Below the pieces are notes generated by a model. It was not told where the DNA came from. It saw only the letters and a program-made list of their open reading frames with translations, and did no database searches. Source: a bacterium (GTDB taxonomy: Bacteria; Bacillota; Clostridia; Oscillospirales; Acutalibacteraceae). From it: DNA of 9,487 nt. A program made the position numbers and the translations under genes. The stretch covers positions 1-9,487 of the forward strand of contig JAHKZS010000192.1 of assembly GCA_020626545.1 (NCBI GenBank), read 5' to 3'. This document shows positions 7,021-9,487 of this stretch, in pieces. The number at the start of each line of letters is the position of its first letter. Position 1 is the stretch's first letter.

Positions 7021-7983
7021 ATGTCTGTCCGGATAAATTTAGGGAAATGGGGTTCGGTATTCGCCGTACCGTCATGCGTAGTTGACGAGCATATTAAAAT
7101 CGCCGGCCAAAGCCAGCTTAAAGTTTTACTGTTTTTGCTTAGAAACTGCGAAAAATCATATACATATAAGGAAATAGGCGACGCTCTGACTATCCACGAA
7201 GCCGACGTAAAGGATTGCGTTAAGTTCTGGGTAGAGCGTGAGGTTATAGTCGAAGCCGGCGGAGAGCTTGCTCCGGGTAAATCTTCCGAGAATACTAAAC
7301 CTGTCGAAGCTAAAGCCGAGGAGCCTAAGAAAAAGTCGGTTGTACAACGGCCTATGAAGCCCGATATCGTCACCGCGGCTCAGATTATAAACGCCGACGA
7401 TAATCTTAAAGCCTTGCTCGGCGAGGTAGAAGCCTCGCTCTCAAAACCGCTCTCCAGCGGCGGAACCTCGGTTATCGTAATGCTCTACGATACCTGCGGA
7501 CTGCCCGCCGAGGTAATAGTAATGCTCGTTAATTACTGCGTAAGTATCGGCAAAACCGATATGCGTACAATAGAGCGAATGGGTGTTAAATGGGCTGACG
7601 ACGGCATAAATACAATGGAAGCAGCCGATAAAAAAATCGCCGACTCCAAGCGCTCGAACGAAAACTGGTCGAGAATAAGATTCGTTTTCGGACTCAGCAA
7701 CGCGGGTTCCGCTACAGCTAAACAGCTCGAGTTCGCTGACAGATGGGTAGGGGAATGGCATTTTTCCGATGAGCTTTTGCGCATGGCTTATGAGGCTAAC
7801 GTCGATAATACAGGCAAATTATCTATGCCGTATATTAATAAAATCCTTAAACGCTGGCACGACGCCGGGGTAAAAACTCCCGAGGATATTGAAAAGCTCG
7901 ATAAAAAGCCCGAAAATAAATCCGCTAAAGATTCGTCCTCTAAACCGTCCTACGACTTAGAGGAACTTATGAAAATAAAGTAG
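7021..7983 (+). CDS. DnaD domain-containing replication initiation protein
   Basis: A 320-residue DnaD-like protein. In Firmicutes these proteins remodel DNA at the origin or at restart sites and help bring the replicative helicase loader. Residues 1-80 resemble the N-terminal winged-helix part (LKVLLFLLRN, then YKEIGDALTIHEADVKDCVKFW). A Lys/Glu/Pro-rich linker (about 85-112) follows. Two DnaD C-terminal-type units come next: about 145-205, with LPAEVIVMLVNYCVS and W191, and about 217-292, with FSDELLRMAYEAN, YINKILKRWHDAG and a conserved Trp. The tail ends YDLEELMKIK, a short acidic/aromatic motif common at the end of such proteins. The frame opens upstream at ATG 6970, but that codon overlaps the promoter; ATG 7021 has AAGGA at 7009-7013 and is used. 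The DnaI-like gene follows after eight bases. Confidence 0.9.
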   Translation: MSVRINLGKWGSVFAVPSCVVDEHIKIAGQSQLKVLLFLLRNCEKSYTYKEIGDALTIHEADVKDCVKFWVEREVIVEAGGELAPGKSSENTKPVEAKAEEPKKKSVVQRPMKPDIVTAAQIINADDNLKALLGEVEASLSKPLSSGGTSVIVMLYDTCGLPAEVIVMLVNYCVSIGKTDMRTIERMGVKWADDGINTMEAADKKIADSKRSNENWSRIRFVFGLSNAGSATAKQLEFADRWVGEWHFSDELLRMAYEANVDNTGKLSMPYINKILKRWHDAGVKTPEDIEKLDKKPENKSAKDSSSKPSYDLEELMKIK

Positions 7984-7991
7984 AGGTACTT

Positions 7992-8981
7992 ATGGGATAC
8001 AGTACGGAAGTAAGAAAAAAATCCATAGAAATTATTAAACAGAGAAAGCTTGACGCCGAGCGTAAAGCTGATTTTAAGCGCGAAAAGATTTTCTCGGAAA
8101 TTCCCGAAGCCGCCGAGTACGAGCGTAAAATCGCTTCATGCGCGATAAAAGCCGGCCGAGCTGTACTTCGCGGCGGAGATGTTAAGCATGAACTGGAAAA
8201 TCTTAAATCCGAAAGTCTAAAGCTTCAGACTGAGTATGAAACTCTCTTAAACAGTCACGGCTATTCCACAAAAGATGTAGAGCCTGAGTATACTTGCGAA
8301 AAATGCTCCGACACGGGATATATCGAACAGGACAACCGAACCGTAATGTGCGAGTGTCTAAAGCGTGTTTTAGTCGAAACAGCCTGTGCCGATTTAAATA
8401 AAAACTCACGGTTAAGCCTTTGTACATTCGAGGACTTTAAACTCGATTATTACTCTAAGGAAAAGACCTCCGAATTTCCGCGTTCTCCTTACGCTCAGAT
8501 GGAGAATATTTTTAATTATTGTAAAGCCTACGCAAGGGATTTTTCCGTGAATTCCGAAAGCGTGTTTATGAACGGAAAGACAGGGCTTGGGAAAACCCAC
8601 CTCAGCTTAGCTATCGCTAACGAGGTTATAAAAAGAGGTTTCGGCGTAATTTATGTATCTGCGCCTATAGTAGTTTCTAAACTTGAAAAGGAGCAGTTCT
8701 CCCGAAACAAAGAGAATAATCACCTTGAAGATACCCTGACCGAGTGCGACCTGCTTATTATCGACGACCTCGGAACTGAGTTTATAAATAAGTTTTCCTC
8801 CCAGGCGGTTTATAACCTCTTTAACTCACGCCTCTTACTCGGTAAACCGACTATCGTAAGCACTAACCTTACCCTCGACAAAATCCAGGAAATCTACTCC
8901 GAGAGATTTGTTTCGAGAATAGTAGGCGAAGCCCATAGACTCGACTTCTTCGGAAGCGATGTAAGATTAATGAAAAAGTAA
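7992..8981 (+). CDS. DnaI/DnaC-type AAA+ helicase loader ATPase
   Basis: A 329-residue ATP-binding protein that probably loads the replicative DnaB-type helicase onto DNA. The N-terminal 90 residues are charged and helical, as in helicase-binding domains of DnaI. A small zinc-binding knuckle follows: C102, C105, C120 and C122 (CEKCSDTGY and CEC). The AAA+ core has Walker A G195-K-T-G-L-G-K201-T202, Walker B LLIID258-D259, sensor-1 region IVSTN292 and an arginine-finger-like SERFVSRIVG near 303-312. It follows the DnaD-like gene by eight bases; the ribosome binding site GAGG (7983-7986) overlaps that gene's stop codon, so the two are co-transcribed and perhaps translationally coupled. Whether it should be called dnaI or dnaC cannot be settled here, so no symbol is given. 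Confidence 0.92.
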   Translation: MGYSTEVRKKSIEIIKQRKLDAERKADFKREKIFSEIPEAAEYERKIASCAIKAGRAVLRGGDVKHELENLKSESLKLQTEYETLLNSHGYSTKDVEPEYTCEKCSDTGYIEQDNRTVMCECLKRVLVETACADLNKNSRLSLCTFEDFKLDYYSKEKTSEFPRSPYAQMENIFNYCKAYARDFSVNSESVFMNGKTGLGKTHLSLAIANEVIKRGFGVIYVSAPIVVSKLEKEQFSRNKENNHLEDTLTECDLLIIDDLGTEFINKFSSQAVYNLFNSRLLLGKPTIVSTNLTLDKIQEIYSERFVSRIVGEAHRLDFFGSDVRLMKK

Positions 8982-9046
8982 ATTGAAAGATATGGTGTTA
9001 TGAATAAAACTCGGCTTCAAATTCTGTCGCTTACTTTGATAATAAA

Positions 9047-9077
9047 TCAGGGTAGTATCTGTTGGATACTACCCTGA
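9047..9077. other. Variable hairpin of unit 1
   Basis: Perfect 13-bp stem TCAGGGTAGTATC with its complement, loop TGTTG. No T-run follows on the plus strand (AATTAATGG), so it is a poor terminator, although it is the first strong hairpin after the DnaI-like gene. Confidence 0.9.
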
Positions 9078-9128
9078 ATTAATGGTCGAGGCGACATAAT
9101 TTTTTTCTTTTGGAAATTTGTGATATCG

Positions 9129-9149
9129 TCTTTGTGGTTTACGCAAAGA
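9129..9149. other. Small internal hairpin, unit 1 (copy in unit 2 at 9326-9346)
   Basis: TCTTTGTG pairs with CGCAAAGA through eight pairs, one of them G-U, around loop GTTTA; the second copy has loop GTTCA. The G-U pair makes the stem slightly better as minus- or plus-strand RNA depending on context; orientation is not decided. Confidence 0.55.
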
Positions 9150-9177
9150 AGAAAACTCCCATAAGCGCTCCTCGGTA

Positions 9178-9200
9178 AAAATCGTCCACCGGACGATTTT
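9178..9200. other. Ten-bp hairpin ending in TTTT, unit 1
   Basis: AAAATCGTCC and GGACGATTTT pair perfectly around loop ACC. With As on one side and Ts on the other it resembles a bidirectional terminator. Confidence 0.75.
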
Positions 9201-9244
9201 ATTAACCCTCGGCTTCAAATCCTGTCGCTTACTTTAATAATAAA

Positions 9245-9275
9245 TCAGGGTAGTATCTGTTAGATACTACCCTGA
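9245..9275. other. Variable hairpin of unit 2
   Basis: Same 13-bp stem as in unit 1, loop TGTTA instead of TGTTG. Confidence 0.9.
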
Positions 9276-9374
9276 ATTAATGGTCGAGGCGACATACTTT
9301 TTTCTTTTGGAAATTTGTGATATCGTCTTTGTGGTTCACGCAAAGAAGAAAACTCCCATAAGCGCTCCTCGGTA

Positions 9375-9397
9375 AAAATCGTCCACTGGACGATTTT
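9375..9397. other. Ten-bp hairpin ending in TTTT, unit 2
   Basis: Same stem as 9178-9200, with loop ACT instead of ACC. Confidence 0.75.
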
Positions 9398-9404
9398 ATT
9401 AACC

Positions 9405-9487
9405 CTCGGCTTCAAATCCTGTCGCTTATTTTGAAAATGAATAAGAGCAGAATCCGTTAGATTCTGCTCTTTTTATGGTCGAGGCGA
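9405..9487. repeat. Array unit 3 (partial, divergent hairpin)
   Basis: Starts with the same conserved segment but diverges after GTCGCTTA. It carries a hairpin of different sequence (9443-9471), then returns to the common ATGGTCGAGGCGA before the window ends. Confidence 0.88.
9443..9474 (+). terminator. Variable hairpin of unit 3, terminator-like
   Basis: Perfect 12-bp stem AAGAGCAGAATC with its complement, loop CGTTA, followed by TTTT through 9474. The stem differs from units 1 and 2 except at the loop-closing ATC/GAT. Unlike them it has a U-tract on the plus strand and could act as an intrinsic terminator. Confidence 0.65.

Larger units (their letters stand above)
9010..9207. repeat. Array unit 1 (198 bp)
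   Basis: First unit, beginning abruptly: the sequence before 9010 does not match the end of a unit, so this is the left boundary of the array. It contains hairpins at 9047-9077, 9129-9149 and 9178-9200. Confidence 0.9.
9208..9404. repeat. Array unit 2 (197 bp)
   Basis: Differs from unit 1 by about six substitutions and one base in a T-run. Hairpins lie at 9245-9275, 9326-9346 and 9375-9397. Its three substitutions that touch hairpins all lie in loops. Confidence 0.9.
9010..9487. repeat. Tandem array of ~197-198 bp structured repeats, continuing past the window
   Basis: Units begin at 9010, 9208 and 9405 with CTCGGCTTCAAATYCTGTCG. The first two are complete and about 97% identical; the third is cut by the window edge. 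Each unit consists of this 5' segment, a strong hairpin, a 15-base segment ATGGTCGAGGCGACA, a T-rich stretch, a small hairpin and a third hairpin ending in TTTT. No conserved reading frame passes through the copies: a T-run differs in length and stops fall in different places. The array starts 28 bases after the DnaI-like stop codon. With 8982-9009 it makes up the only stretch here over 300 bases without a gene. I do not recognise it as a named repeat family or RNA. Confidence 0.93.

Noticed and set aside
9010..9030. A complete tRNA gene in the array
   Set aside because: Only T-loop and acceptor-like parts are present; the T-stem does not pair well and there are no D or anticodon arms.
9280..9378. 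A 31-codon plus-strand frame in unit 2 starting MVEATYFFLL
   Set aside because: The nearly identical unit 1 has TAA after five codons in the same frame, so it is not conserved. Frames starting MVEAT are a common artefact of reading across antisense tRNA-like ends.
9010..9487. CRISPR array, integron attC array or type III antitoxin repeats
   Set aside because: The repeat length of about 198 bp, near-identical units and absence of short repeats with unique spacers exclude CRISPR; no attC core sites are seen; toxin-antitoxin repeats are far shorter and no toxin gene is in view.

Overview
The window looks like chromosomal DNA of an anaerobic Clostridia-type Firmicute, most like the Oscillospiraceae/Ruminococcaceae. 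The evidence is a DnaD-DnaI helicase-loading pair, a UPF0210/UPF0237 operon, a TSCPD (TIGR03905-type) protein, a FliB-like Cys-rich protein and AGGAGG-type ribosome binding sites. The assignment rests on gene content and protein style only. Nine protein genes are supported, one of them cut by the left edge.

Layout. 1-1424 (minus): an ACT-domain regulator-like protein followed by a PFL-family UPF0210 protein that runs off the left edge. 1518-2345 (plus): a PHP-type phosphatase resembling histidinol-phosphatase, ending in a hairpin shared with the convergent galU. 2484-4356 (minus): a membrane protein with an N-terminal RING-like and zinc-ribbon module, directly coupled to galU. 4385-4455: two back-to-back promoters, one for that operon and one for prfB. 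4492-5610 (plus): release factor 2 without the programmed frameshift, ending in a bidirectional terminator. 5650-6869 (minus): a TSCPD protein with a TTG start, then a FliB-like protein. 6901-6979: a second divergent promoter region. 7021-8981 (plus): a DnaD-like protein with two C-terminal DnaD repeats, then a DnaI/DnaC-type AAA+ helicase loader.

8982-9487 holds no convincing gene. It contains the least ordinary feature of the window: a tandem array of about 197-198 bp units, at least two full copies and a third that starts before the right edge. Each full unit can fold into three hairpins. Every difference between units 1 and 2 that touches a hairpin lies in a loop. In unit 3 the main hairpin has a different stem sequence that still pairs perfectly, while its flanks and loop are kept. 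The flanks around that hairpin also look like two parts of a tRNA 3' end (T-arm plus acceptor and CCA, best compared with tRNA-Pro). This could be a structured non-coding RNA, a hairpin-type mobile repeat, or tRNA-derived repetitive DNA; the window alone cannot decide.

The protein-coding part is otherwise ordinary housekeeping: translation termination (prfB), replication initiation (dnaD-dnaI), nucleotide-sugar synthesis (galU), and small conserved proteins of unknown role.
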